A DNA stretch of 64,000 bases from Benincasa hispida (taxonomy: Eukaryota; Streptophyta; Magnoliopsida; Cucurbitales; Cucurbitaceae), in NCBI RefSeq assembly GCF_009727055.1, contig NC_052351.1, positions 56,443,268-56,507,267 on the forward strand. The letters run 5' to 3'. How positions within the stretch are numbered: position 1 is the first letter of the stretch; the number at the start of each line of letters is the position of its first letter. Positions 22,114 through 34,490 of the stretch are shown piece by piece. A program made the translations under genes and the position numbers. The notes under the pieces were generated by a model. It saw only the letters and a list, made by a program, of their open reading frames with translations. It was not told the origin of the DNA and ran no database searches.

Positions 22114-24573
22114 TTTGATATCGTGTTAAATCCTAGCTTTCAGAGTTTATTTTACTCAGAGTAAGAGTTTAGCATTTTTTTTGAAGTTGAAGCTTGGAAG
22201 AATGAGCTTATCAAGTTGCTTGGAATGAACTCTGCTTTTTCCTTTTTTTGGCTTGAAGGTAATCTTTTGGTCGCGGACATGAACGAAAGTTTTGTTCATT
22301 TAGGAGTTGCAGATTCCTACTCAGTTGGGGGGTTATTGATTGGTGGTAATTGTGGCAACCATTTAGAAATTTCTTTGCCCTAGTAGTTTTAGGGGATATT
22401 CATGGATTTGAAGAACTTTTCTAGTATTCGAATTGAATCGAGAAATGAGGTTGAAAGTCTAAATTTGTATGGTTTGTATATGGGTTGTTGGTGTGGAATT
22501 TGTGAATATACTTCTAAAACAATATTTTAGAGATTTAAACTTATAACATCTCGAAAAAGGCAGAAGTAGAGAAAAGGAAAAGAGGGGTGCATTTGTCTTA
22601 ACCATTGAATTAGGGTCACATTTATTGATCCCTAATGAAAATCGGTGTAATCGTAATGGATCATACTAAGCTAAATCCCAAACGTAATTGGATTTCTGTT
22701 GATTGCATTTGTTTGGAATTGTGAATTTGTTACATTTATTATTACTGTTACCATTTAATTTTAACGGTAATTGTATGATAATGATAAAGGTAATAATAAC
22801 CGTGATAGATTCATAATTTTCATATTGTTACAAAAACAATAATTGTAACACTAATAATAACGGTAAAAGTAGTAGGTCACAATTTTTAAAATAATCAAAT
22901 TGTGAATCCTTTGTTCTTTAATTAGATTTCTTGTTTTGATTATAAATTTCTACTGGTAAATAACAACAAATGTAATTAATTGGGGTTTATTTTTTAAATT
23001 ACCGTTGTTGGATTATATATCACCCAGGTAAAAGTGACCTAAAAGTAAATATAACTATGTTTTCTAATATCTGAGTACAAAGTTAAATTCAGCAGCAAGC
23101 CATCATCCAAAGCACAAAAGAGAGTAGTAAAATATGATAAGAAGAAAAAAGTCAATGGTGTCATTTTCCCCCCCACCATTTTGAGTCGAAAACCAAAAAC
23201 TCAAAATACATTATGCATTGAATTTGAGGTCAATGATCAGGAGTCATTTCCTTATATTAATTCCATCTCCCAATATTTAATCTATAATGAACATTTGAGA
23301 GTTTCAAAAGGGAAAAAGAAAAGGACATTTGAGTGCGAGTCATTTTGAACGATGTCAACAAATATTCCCCCAAATTTAATATAATTTTTATTAAATGTTC
23401 AAAATTTTCAGCCATCTTACTTTGGAAAGATATGAGCTTTGTTTATAACAAAAGACAAAGATAATAATCATACCCTAAGAGGAAAGATATCCATTTATTA
23501 TTTCAGTTATTTTGTAAGAAATTTATAAATATAACACTATATATATATATATTTAATGAAAAAATTACGGAAAATATTTTTAAATATAACAAATGTCACT
23601 ATAGTGATAGACACTGATTAATGTCTATCTCATGATAAACAGTAACATTTTGTCATATTTATAAATAAATTGCTTCATTTTTCTGTATTTGAAAATAACC
23701 TCTCTCTCTATATAATAATAATAATAATTGAAAGTTTTGTTCAATTGAGATAGGTAATATTACAAGTTTAGTCTCAACTTTCAGTTTTGTGTTAAATAAG
23801 TCCGAACTTTAAGTTCCTCAACTTTCAAATTTGTATCTAATAGGTTTTCATATTTTAAAAAGTTTCCAATAAGTACTTCAACTTTTAATTTTATATATTA
23901 TAGGTTCCAAAACTTTCATTTTTGTGCATAATAAGTCTTTGACTTAATTCGACATTTTTTAAAATTTACGAGTCTACTTGATATAAAATTAAAAATTTAG
24001 GAATTTGTAAACACAAAATTGAAAGTTGATATTTTTCAATTTTTCAAAAATTATTAGATATAAAATTTAATTTTGAAATAACACTTAGAGAAATATAAAA
24101 TTTTAAAGTTAAAATGTGTAATTCAACCATTGAGATATGTTTATTTAACAAACTATTTCAATTATATGAATTTGGAGTCAGCAGTGCATACTTAATAATG
24201 ATTTAGTTATGCCTTCTCAAAATAATAATATAATAATAATACTAATAATAATAAGATTTAGTTGTGATGAAAAATTTTGAGTTTTTTCTTTCTTTCTTTT
24301 TTTTTTTAAATTTAAAAAATTGCTTTTAAATTTTCAATTATTTAAAATTTTAAAAAAGCAATTATTTTTCTAATTAACAAACTACATCGACAAAAGAGCA
24401 TTAAGAAGTGGTTGACCAACTACATCGACAAAAGAGTGCATTATTTTATTTTTTTATCAAAAGAAGAGACACCATTTTTTTCTTTTCAAATCTCTATATC
24501 TTTTAAAATATAATCGTTGTCTTTATGCTTTGAATAAAGTTTACCAATGTCAATGAGTAACTGTCTAGACTTA
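22114..24573. other. 3' flank of PIG-Q and AT-rich intergenic DNA
   Basis: The first few hundred bases after the stop are likely 3' UTR, although no strong poly(A) signal was singled out. No gene is seen after that. Simple repeats occur: (TA)n near 23540, (AAT)n near 23713 and 24215-24255. A loose 'tgatagacactgattaatgtctatc' block lies near 23608. A weak repeat of 'caactttcaattttgtg..taataagt' with spacing of roughly 55-65 bp runs at 23765-24010; similar words recur at 24920-25100, inside the next non-coding stretch. Confidence 0.5.
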
Positions 24574-24833
24574 GGGATTTGGGGCGTTGAGATGATATAA
24601 GATATGAGGAGTTCTGATGTCTAGAGAATTCTGATATCTGGAGAGTTCTGATCGAGTATGTTCAAGTATTGAGATAATATATGATACACGAAAGAAAATG
24701 ACGGTGAGATACGAAACACATTTCGAAAATAGGCCCACAAACAATTAAAATCAGTGAGATAGAATTATGGGCCTCCAAACATGATAAAGGATATGGGGAT
24801 GTACCATTTCATGTTGGGCCCCCAAACAACCCC
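24574..24833. mobile_element. PIF/Harbinger (Tourist-like) MITE, 260 bp
   Basis: Flanked by TTA on both sides (24571-24573 and 24834-24836), the target duplication expected of Harbinger elements. The ends GGGATTTGGGGCG and, on the other strand, GGGGTTGTTTGGGGG form imperfect inverted repeats. Most of it matches the left end of the element at 13492-15454 in inverted orientation (for example 'ggtgagatacgaaacacatt', 'aggcccacaaacaattaaaa'). It holds only one 'gatcgagtatgttcaagta' unit. No coding content. Confidence 0.8.
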
Positions 24834-24836
24834 TTA

Positions 24837-25633
24837 ATATTAGATCACAAGTTCATATAAAAATAAATTTAGATGCACTCAAGCAATATACAAGTTAAGT
24901 AATATCGATCAGGTTAAATTATAAATTTAATCGTTGAATTTTCTATTTTCCTATTTGGTCATTGAACTTAAAAGTGTGTTGAATAGAATCTGAAACTTTC
25001 AATTTTGTTTAATAGATCTTCGGATTTTTAATTTTATGTCTAATAAATTATGGCCTATTTAAAAATCTTTAAAATTAAAAGACTTATTAATCACAAAATT
25101 TAAAAGTTTAAAATCTTGTCAGAGGTAAAGTTCAATTTTATATCTCATGGTAATTCTTAAAATTTTAGAATAAATAAGGGACATATTCTAATATTTTCAA
25201 TGTTCAATGATGTATTACATATATTACGAAAAATTTAGAAACATATTATATACTTTTTAATGTGTTTGTTTATTTGAAAAGATAACGTCTCATTAAAACC
25301 AAAAACTAATTACGCCAATCATCCTCATAAAGGGCAGAGGACAGAGATTTTGTTGATCTCTGTTTTAGAGTTAGAGATGTTGTTGGATCTGATTTACTTT
25401 TTAATATTTATATACCAAATAGACACATACCTAAAATTAAAGTATAAGGATCGAATTTTATAATTTAACCTATCTATTACTTAACTAAAACAAACTATTG
25501 TGTATGATATTGATTATAGTCCCAATACTTACAAATATCCAAATATGTAACTTGTACTCTTAATAATATCTTATCTAATTTAAATTCGATGTAAATACTT
25601 TTAAAAGAAAAAAAATCATTGAAATGTTTCATT
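24837..25633. other. AT-rich intergenic DNA, no gene seen
   Basis: Low-complexity A/T-rich sequence with the same 'aaactttcaattttg' words as at 23.8-24.0 kb. No protein-like frame and no transposon ends other than the target duplication TCATT at 25629-25633, which belongs to the copia element that follows. Confidence 0.5.
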
Positions 25634-25971
25634 TGTTATGAAATTGAGGAGCACAACGAGAATATGAATATGGAAAAATATAATATAATAATATTTCTAT
25701 ACAATAGTAATAAATAAATAAAAACTAAAATTATAAAATTGGACAATGGAAAATTTTAGTTGAATTTGGTGTGGATTTCTCACCAATGGGTATATCATTT
25801 TAAGATCCACCAAAGACCACTATTTATAGGCAAAGTGGCAAGTAGGATGTGGACTTACATGGACACCAAACATGAATTACTACAAGGCACATGGACAACA
25901 TGAATGGTGACACATGACCTTTGGGACACTAAGCAATGAACATCTATTTTTTTATTATAATATTCATAATA
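25634..25971 (-). repeat. 3' LTR of the 25.6-31.2 kb copia element
   Basis: On the + strand it runs from TGTTATGAAATT to TTCATAATA. Read in the element's own orientation it starts 5'-TA and ends CA-3', instead of the usual TG...CA. Internal landmarks shared with its partner are 'ctcaccaatgggtatatcat' and 'gcaaagtggcaagtaggatg'. The adjoining purine-rich stretch on the right marks it as the 3' LTR. Confidence 0.9.
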
Positions 25972-26128
25972 CTTCCCCTTAGAAATCTATATATATATAT
26001 ATACCTCGTTAAAATCTTACTATGAAAAACCCAATAGGAAAAAATCTTAGTGAAAGAAAAAGATTACGTATTTCATATAATACATACTCATAAAAGAATA
26101 CAATAAATTTACTCCCCTCATGAAAACA

Positions 26129-29100
26129 TCACTTAAGATCTCTGAGTCGCCGCATTCCAATGTTGTGTACCAATTTTTCAAAAGTTGTGGTTGGTAACGC
26201 CTTTGTAAATAATTCTGTCATATTATCATTCAAACAAATTTGTTGTACAGTGATGTCACCATTTTCTTCAAGATTATGAGTGTAGAAAAGCTTCAGTGAA
26301 ATATGTTTTGTTCTATCTCCTTTAATATATCCTCCTTGATTTGGGCTATGTAAGCTGTGTTGTCTTCGTATAATAATGTTGGAAGATTTTTATTAGAAGA
26401 CAACCTAAACGTTTCACGAATGTGTTGAGTCATTGACCTTAGCCATACACATTCTCGACTAGCCTTGTGAATTGCAAGGATTTTAGCATGATTTGAGGAA
26501 GTGGCCGTTATAGTCTATTTCATCGATCGCCATGATATAACAGTTCTTTCACATGTGAACAGATAACCTATTTGAGATCTAGCTTTGTGCAGATAAGATA
26601 AATATCAAGAATCTACATAACCAACTAGATCAAAATTTGATTTATTTGAATAAAAAAAACCCATATCGATTGTTCCTTGGAGATAACGAAGTATATGCTT
26701 AATTCCGTTCCAATGTCTTTGTAGGAGAAGAAATATATCTAGCTAATAAATTTACTGAAAATGTAATATCTGGTCTTGTATTATTAATAAGATACATAAA
26801 TGCACCAATTGCACTAAAATATAGTACTTTAGGGCCAAGAAGTTATTCATTATCTTCTCAAAGTCGAAATATATCTTTCTTTATATCCAATGAACGGATT
26901 TCAATTAGAATATTTAATTGATGTGCTTTGTCCATATAAATTCGTTTCAAAATTTTTCCTGTATAAGTTGACTGATGAATAAATATTTCATCTGCTAAAT
27001 GCTCAATTTGCAAATCAAGAAAAAATTTTGTTTTTTTTGAGATCTTTCATCTCAAATTCTTTCATAAGATATTCTATTGGCCTTGAAAAATCTTCAGTAG
27101 TTTCAATTATATTCAAGTCATCAACATATAGAGTTATAATAGAAAATCTTGATTGTGATTTCTTTATAAAAACACATGGACATATTGGATTATTTTGATA
27201 TCATTCTTTCAATAAATATCCACTCAGGCGATTGTACCACATCCGTCCTTATTGTTCCAATCCATATAGTGATCTTTGTAACTTTATTGAATACCATTCT
27301 CGGGAATTCAATGTATATGTTTCAGGTATCTTAAATCCTTATGAGATTCTCATATAAATATCATTATCAAGAGGTCCATATAAATATACTGTGACTACAT
27401 CTATAAGAGGCATATTCAGACTTTTATACACAGTCAAGCCAATTAAACATCTTAAGGTAATTGCATCCATCACCGGAGAATACGTCTCTTCAAAATCAAT
27501 ACCAGGTCTTTGTGAAAAACCTTGTGCAACTAGTCTTGCTTTATATCTTGTGACCTCATTATTTTCATTTATTTTTCTCAAAAATACCCATTTGTATTCC
27601 ACAGGTTTAACACTTTCTGGTGTTCGGACTACTGGTCTTAAAACCTGACGTTTTGAAAGTGAGTTCAATTCTGCCTCGATTGCTTCTTTCCACTGAAGCC
27701 AATCTTTTCTATGTCGACATTCTTCAACAGATTTTGATTTAGGATCCTCATTTTCAGATATAATATCAAGAGCAACATTATTGTCAATAATTATATTAGT
27801 TCAATTTCATCTTTTTCTTGTTATGACATAGTTTATTGAAATTTCATTATTATCTTTAGGTATTTCACCTTTCCTATTAGTCATGTCGAAGATTTCTTTA
27901 TGGGTATTTACATCCTCAACCAAGTCTTTTTCACTATTAATTATTTTCATTTTCGAGGTTTTTTATCTTTGGAACCTATTGGTCTACCACTAGCATATCA
28001 CAGACTCATTAGTGACAACTTGTTGTATTGGGATATCAATTTTTAATGGAACATTTGCAGCTGGTATATGTGACTTAGTTACTTTCTTTGTATCTATAAA
28101 TGCATCTGGTGATTGATTTTCTATATTTTGTAAATGAATTATTTTCTGAACTTCAAGTTCACATTGATCTGTACGGGGATCTAAATGAGACAATAACAAT
28201 GCATTCCATGTAATTTCTTTTTCCAACTTCCTAATTCCTCCCCCTAATGTTGGAAATTTTGTCTCATTAAAATGACAATCATCAAATCGTGTAGTAAATA
28301 CATCACCCGTCAGGGGCTCAAGATATTTAATAATTGATGGGAAATCATATCCAACATATATTCCTAACCTCCTTTGAGGACCCATCTTATGCGTTGTGGT
28401 GGAGCAATTGGAACATATACTACACATCCAAAAATTCTCAGATGAGAAATTTTTGGCTCATGACCATAAAATAATTGTAATGGTGAATACTTATGATAAG
28501 CTATTGGCCTAATGCGTACAAGTGACGCTGCATTCAAAATAGCATGTCCCCATACAGATGAAGGAAGCGTAGCTCCATAAGTAATGGTCTTGCAATTAAT
28601 TGCAAACGTTTTATAAATAATTCTACTAAACCATTTTATATATGAACATGAGCTACGTGATGTTCAATACTTATCCCAATTGACATACAATCATTATCAA
28701 AAGTTTGGGATGTAAATTCACCAGTATTATCAAGACGAATAGTCTAAATTGTATAATCAGAAAATTGTGCTCTTGACTTAATTATTTGAGCAAGTAATCT
28801 TGCAAATGCAAGATTTCGACTTGATAATAAGCACACGTGTGACCATCTACTGGATACATCTATTAATACCATAAAGTATCTAAATGGTTCACTTTATAGG
28901 TTAATGGGTCCACATATATCACCATGGATTCATTTTAAAGAGCGGGTGATTCAGTTCTCACTTTAGCTGGTGATGATATAATTATCAATTTTCCTTGAGA
29001 GCAAGCATCACATGATAATTCAATAGATTGAAAAATCTTCTGGTTCTTTAACAGGTGTCCATTTAAATTCTCAATAATTCTCCTCATCATTATAGATCCT

Positions 29101-30732
29101 GGATAACCCTATCGGTCATGCCAAATTGTAAATATTCTGGATTCATGAACTTTAGGTTCATTGTTGCATATGTTTCAATTACTCGTATATAAGTATAATA
29201 CAATCCAGAAGATAAAGCAGACAACTCTTCCAATATATGTTTTTCATTTGAGACAGTAGATAGGATATATAGATATTCCACATTATTCTTACTATCAGCC
29301 TCAATATGATAACCATTGCAACATATATCTTTAAAACTTGGAAGATTTCTCTTTGACTAACTAGAGAACAATGCATTGTCAATTGTAACTTTTGTTCCTC
29401 TAGGCAAAATAATATTTGTTTTTCCAAAACCTTCGATCAAATTTGCAGAAACTGATATTGTATTTACTCTTACTTTCAACATTGCCAATTTAGAAAAGTA
29501 TTTTTTATTTATAAGTATTGTGTGTGTAGTTGCACTGTCTACCAGCATAGATCTTTTTTGCTCATTTTTGAAACACCCAACATATGAAAATGATCCATGT
29601 TTCTTCATTAAAAGAAAATAATTACAATAAAAAAATAAAACTTAAAATATACAAAAGTTACTAAAAAAATATGAAGATAGATAAAAGAAAACAACATTAA
29701 GTCTAGATATTCTTAAAGTAAAAAAAAAAAAAAAAAAAAACTTGATGTGCTACCAACTGTACCAATATTCTCTTCAGGAGATTCAAAGAAGTTCGCCACA
29801 TCTAAATTTGCCATGTGGGATGAGTCAAATATGTCATTATCCTGGTATACAAAATTTTCTTACACATTTTTCTCTTTTTCCTTCAGGGAGGCTTGATAGA
29901 GGTCAACTAAGTGTTTTGACGTATGACAAGTACGTGACCAATACCCAGTCATTCTGCATCGGAAGCATTTATTTTCAATACTCTTTGAACTTTTATCTTG
30001 TGGAGCTTTTCTTTTGTGATCATCATTTTGTGTGGTTCTTTTGAAATTTAAATGATTAGAATGACCACTACGAAAATAATAATTATTTCTTCCTCTCCCG
30101 CGGTCATGATCTTGGCCTTGACCACGATTATTATTAAAATTCACAATATTCACTTTAGGGAATGATGTTGTTTTGGTTGGTCGAGATTCATGATTTTTCA
30201 TCAATAACTCATTATTTTGTTCGACCATGAGAGACATGAAATTAATTCAGAATACTGTTTAAAACATTTCTCTCAATATTGCTGTTGCAGGAGCATATTT
30301 GACACATGAAATGTAGAAAATGTGTTCTCTAATATATCAACGTTAGTAATCTTCTCTCCGTATAACAACAATTTTGAACTGATTTTAAATAATACTGAGT
30401 TGTAAACTTACTGATTTGAAATCTCTACATCAACTCATAACGAGGTTTAGGAAGAATAACTGTTTTTTGATGATCATCCTCTCTTTCAAAATTTTCCACA
30501 AAATACGGAGATCTTTTATTGTAAGGTACTCCATTTTCAATCCCTCGTGGAGATGATGACGAAGGAAAATCATAGCTTTTGTTTTGTCCTAACTGGATGT
30601 CGTATTTCCTTCTTTAATTGTTTCTTCCAAGTTCATAGCATCCAGGTGAATTTCGGCATCGAGCACCCATGATAGATAATTATTGCCATTAATGTCAAGG
30701 GCTGCGAATTCTAATTTTGTAAGGTTTGTCAT
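26129..30732 (-). pseudogene. Copia gag-pol polyprotein, pseudogene
   Basis: Starts at ATG 30732 with MTNLTKLEFAALDINGNNYL, the N-terminus of a plant copia gag. The zinc knuckle near 29955 reads CFRCRMTGYWSRTC, with Tyr in place of the His ligand. The protease region (29357-29608) has LVDSATTHTIL where the family has D-S-G. The integrase part (28440-29000) is broken by stops. The RT begins near 27668 with VEYKWVFLRKINEN, then ARLVAQGFSQRPGIDFEETY, and keeps LYVDDLN near 27110-27130. The RNase H end reads MTELFTKALPTTTFEKL up to the stop at 26129-26131. Stops appear from gag onward, for example after IKEGNTTSS, so no full polyprotein can be made. Confidence 0.88.
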
Positions 30733-30895
30733 GTCAACACTATCACAAAATATTTTATTTATATTATAAATTTAATATGTACTAAATATGCAAAATAAAA
30801 TTTAATTTTATTAATTATAACGAAGAGAGAAAAACTTACATATCTTTAGGACCTACCTTTAGCGGAGAAAACGACAAGAGCTCGTGTTGATAATG

Positions 30896-31233
30896 TGTTA
30901 TGAAATTGAGGAGCACAATGAGAATACGGATATGGAAACATATAATATAATAATATTTTTTATATAATAATAATAAATAAATAGAACTAAAATTATAAAA
31001 TTGGACGATGGGAAATTTTAGTTGAATTTGGTGTAGACTTCTCACCAATGGGTATATCATTTTAAGATCCACCAAAGGCCATTATTAATAGGCAAAGTGG
31101 CAAGTAGGATGTGGACTTACACGGACACCAAGCATGAATTACTACAAGGCATATGGATAATATGAATGGTGACACATGGCTTTTGGGACACTAAGTAATG
31201 AGCATCTATTTTTTTATTATAATATTCATAATA
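30896..31233 (-). repeat. 5' LTR of the 25.6-31.2 kb copia element
   Basis: A direct copy of 25634-25971 with the same ends and length. On its internal side (left) the minus strand continues into a primer-site-like stretch (cattatcaacacgagct). This resembles the internal initiator-Met tRNA priming sites of some copia elements, though that assignment is from memory. Outside it lies the target duplication TCATT. Confidence 0.9.
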
Positions 31234-31238
31234 TCATT

Positions 31239-31849
31239 CAGATTATGCTTTTGTTGAATAACAAAATCTATAGCTAAAAATTTAATTTTAAGATAATATT
31301 ATAAATTTATTTTTTTAAAAAAATAATATTATTTTATTTATTTATCTTAGAATTGAATGAGTAAGAGAAAACATAAGACAAAAAAAGACAAGCCATAAGA
31401 AACTAAATGAGAGTTAGAGTACTAAAAAAAAGAAAAAAAGAAAAAAAGATAGAGAGTGAGTGAGAGTTTTATTGATTGAAATATAACCAAGGGTAATTGC
31501 AATTGGTAGCATTTTTAGGAATAATAACCAAATGTATAACATTACTAGGTTGCACTTTCAGTCACTTAACACGTATTATCTAGGCCTTTCGGGGTGACAA
31601 CAAAAATATAAGCCCAATAATACAACTCTAAGCATGTAAGTCCTAATTTTGTTGGATAAGAGACTTAAAAATGCATGAGAGATAAGAAATTTTTTTAAAA
31701 GGGGCTAAAAATCATGATCATGTTCTTTAAACATAATTTCATGCAAACCTAATCACAAAAAGGGTGCGTCATCAACTACTCATCATACAAACCAAGCAAG
31801 AGAGCAAACAAGAAAATTAAGCACACAAACATCTTCTGAACATAGCGCT
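31239..31849. other. AT-rich stretch, no gene seen
   Basis: A/T-rich DNA with A runs and a 'gagagtgagtgagag' patch near 31450. From about 31560 it becomes less A/T-biased and may already belong to the gypsy-like copy that follows. No protein-like frame. Confidence 0.45.
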
Positions 31850-33137
31850 CAAGGACCCCAACAATTAAAACATACCCCACCCCCAACTTAAAATGATACA
31901 TTGTCCCCAATGTATCTCTAGTCTAAGCCCAATAAAATATAATAGTCAAAGGAACAGAAAACCTCCCCTGATGACATTTCTGCACATGGGATGATGGTAA
32001 GAGGGCTTCCTTGAATTGATCTTCTTCTTTAGAGCGGATGGAAAGATTCTACCAAAAAAAAAAAAAAATGTTAAACTAGAAACCAGTAAAAGAAAGCAGT
32101 AAATTTTATCACCTGGCTCCCTCCAGGAAGGGAAAATTTTTTAACGTCGATTGCTCGAGGTGACCTGTCTCTTGTCAAGGTACAAAGAAATTCTTGTATT
32201 TCTCTAGTCCTTTCTTGGAGGAGTCAATATAGCCCAGTAACTATAAGGATTCTCATCTTCTGAAGAGAACTAGATAGATCGAATTTGGGTTTTTTGAACT
32301 TAGACAAAAAAGGTAAAAAGAAAGAATCAAAAGACTCAAATGACTCTAAAGAGTCGAAATAAAAAAAAGACTCAACAGACTCGTGAGGACTAGGGGAACA
32401 AAACTCGAATATATACGAAATACCAAAAGTTAGAACAAGGTGAGGTCTTTTGACCTCTAACTCTACCACCTGGATGTTGTCAGATTTAGGCTCTAAATTC
32501 TCCTTAAACTCACAAACGGGCAAGTATGAAGTGACATCCTCATCATCACTTGAGTAGTAGCACTCCGCAAGGACCTCGACCTTCGAGGTACAGACGATGG
32601 ACTGCTCTAGTGCGCTCTCTGGTCTCTGCATGGCCTCAGTTAGTTGGGCAACATGGGTGATCAATCCTTGCTATTAAGCTTGAAGATCTTACTGAGATTG
32701 AAGAGTACTTTCAGCAAGTTCATAAATTGAAAACTCCAATGTCATACCAGGACACGAATCTTCGGGAAGTGGTTCCTGCTCCTTCAACGTGTCGACATGG
32801 ACTACCTTATGCCTCTGTGCCTCTCGAAAATCATAGGAATGGTTTGGCAACGACTCATCCGGCCTCTCAACTAAAGTTGCAAGCTGAGCAATAAGGTCAT
32901 TCAGGCTTTTCAAGTCAGTTCTAGCCTCTGCCTCGGGGCAAATACTCTTCTGCCGGATACGCTCGAACTTTTGCTACCTACGGAGGTTGCCTTGCTCAAT
33001 CTTAAAAGCTCTATCAGTAAGCTCCATAACCAAAGCCTTTAAAGATTTATTTAACCCTAAAGACTGACGACTGGTGTGGTGCTGTGAAATCTTGGCCACC
33101 AAAGCTCTGTTGCCATCTTGAGTATCCATGGTCAAGG
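31850..33137 (-). pseudogene. Gypsy-like (LARD-type) gag-like region, copy 2
   Basis: On the minus strand, from ATG 33129, the frame reads MDTQDGNRALVAKISQHH, then LKALVMELTDRAFKIEQGN. After breaks it continues with LKSLNDLIAQLATLVERP (32.7-32.9 kb) and a 146-codon stretch at 32224-32664 containing YYSSDDEDVTSYLPVCEF and VVELEVKRPH. The last part and the motif cctcgagcaatcgacgtt near 32150 match 4.99-5.48 kb. Ser/Phe-rich runs (FDSLESFESFDSFFLPF) show internal repetition. No enzymatic domain is visible. The element is cut at 33137 by the 5' LTR of copia A. Confidence 0.5.
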
Positions 33138-34490
33138 TGTTGGATTTTATGTTCTAAAACTCGTAGTTTGTAAATTAATAAACATATTCTGTTTTATTTT
33201 TTGATAAAGTTGTTATTGAAATTGTAATCTTGAATCCAATAAACTAAGGTCCTGAGGCTATTTAATGTAGTTTGAACTTTATGTAGTGACATAAATGTGG
33301 ATCAAGTTCAAATATATAGCCAAAATGGTCTATAGTATATGAATAAGGTTGGGTGCCTTATTTTGGGGACACTATGGATGAGGTCCACTTTGTAGTTAGT
33401 ACAAATGATGTGATCCTGAATCATTCATATAGAGATATGTGAGTGGGGGCATCCTATGCAATGAGTTTGCATAAGACTGAACCATGAAATAGTCACTTTT
33501 TACGTTCTAAATGCCGTTTTATGTATAAAACTGACTGTTTTGTTAATTGATGACCTAGGTAACTTAATCTTAATCCTGAGCTAACTATAAACTCCTGTTC
33601 ACTCGAAATTATCCTTAGATCTACATAGGTGAGGGCAGCTCATCATCGCTGGCCCAATAAGCTTCCCATTTTAGGGGTAAGATTGGGTGGATAGCTGGGA
33701 ACATAGGGTGTAAAACAGAATTTACTCCTACCCGTTATAGGGATAGTAGATAGGTTGTTCGCTTTAGTACTGAATCCAGGTCTTGAACAAGTGGCACCAC
33801 CCTCTCCTTGGCCCGAGAGGGATTCGGTTTATAGGTTAGACTTTAAACCAATTGTTCATTAGAGGATCAATGGAACTTAAGGAACAAGATGTAGTCTTGG
33901 GGGTAAAACGGTTTTTATGAACCAACCGAGATTACGAACAACCTGTGAAGGATTAGCTTACTAATTATAATTAAATCAAATAGACACAAATATATCTATA
34001 GTGAGGGGAGTGCAACTACAAGACTATAGTGGAATGACCTGTTAGTTAACAAATGTTGATTAGCTCCGTCTAAAAGAGTTCTAGCCAGTTAATCTCGGAT
34101 CATTGGAGCCCATGATCTATAGGTTCATTAGATTCCCCTACTAGCTCATATGGAATAAATTAGAACAGTATGATAGAATAATTCGAATTATTCGAATTAG
34201 GTGAAGAGAGAGAAACCGAAAAGTATATGTGATATAGTAGTCGATTTTCAGTTTAGAGATACAACTTTAATATTTAAATGTGATTTAAATATCAAGAATA
34301 TGAATATGTTCATATTCGGAAGCTCGAAAATAATGGAAATGGTCAAAGATTTAAAAAGTCAAAGAGTTGACTTTGACTTTGAAAAGTCAAACTTTGACCG
34401 ACCTTATATTCAAATGTGATTTGAATTTCGAGAAAATGAATGCGGATTCATGCTTGAGAGATCAAAATTAGTCAACACGGAAAAAAATCA
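33138..34490 (+). repeat. 5' LTR of copia A, 3' end eroded
   Basis: Starts TGTTGG after CAAGG. It carries the family landmarks 'aaggttgggtgccttatttt', 'gggtggatagctgggaacat' and 'cattggagcccatgatctat'. Near 34350-34400 there are inverted runs of 'gtcaaagagttgactttgac' type, common in plant LTR U3 regions. The C/T-rich tail and the tRNA-Met primer site present in copia B are missing here. The right edge is approximate. Confidence 0.6.

Larger units (their letters stand above)
25634..31233 (-). mobile_element. Complete-structure Ty1/copia element, minus strand (5.6 kb)
   Basis: Two 338-bp direct repeats (25634-25971 and 30896-31233) bound the element, and identical TCATT copies flank it at 25629-25633 and 31234-31238. 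On the minus strand the order is 5' LTR (right), a primer-site-like ttatcaacacgagct near 30880, gag, protease, integrase, RT, RNase H, a polypurine stretch ctaaggggaag at 25972-25982, and the 3' LTR (left). The gag-pol order with integrase before RT defines copia. By eye the two LTRs differ at roughly twenty positions (~6%), so the insertion is not recent. It cannot move on its own because the coding region carries many stops. Confidence 0.92.

Noticed and set aside
34201..34419. 72-codon + strand ORF in the copia A 5' LTR
   Set aside because: It covers the inverted 'gtcaaagttgac'-type repeats of the LTR; no protein similarity.
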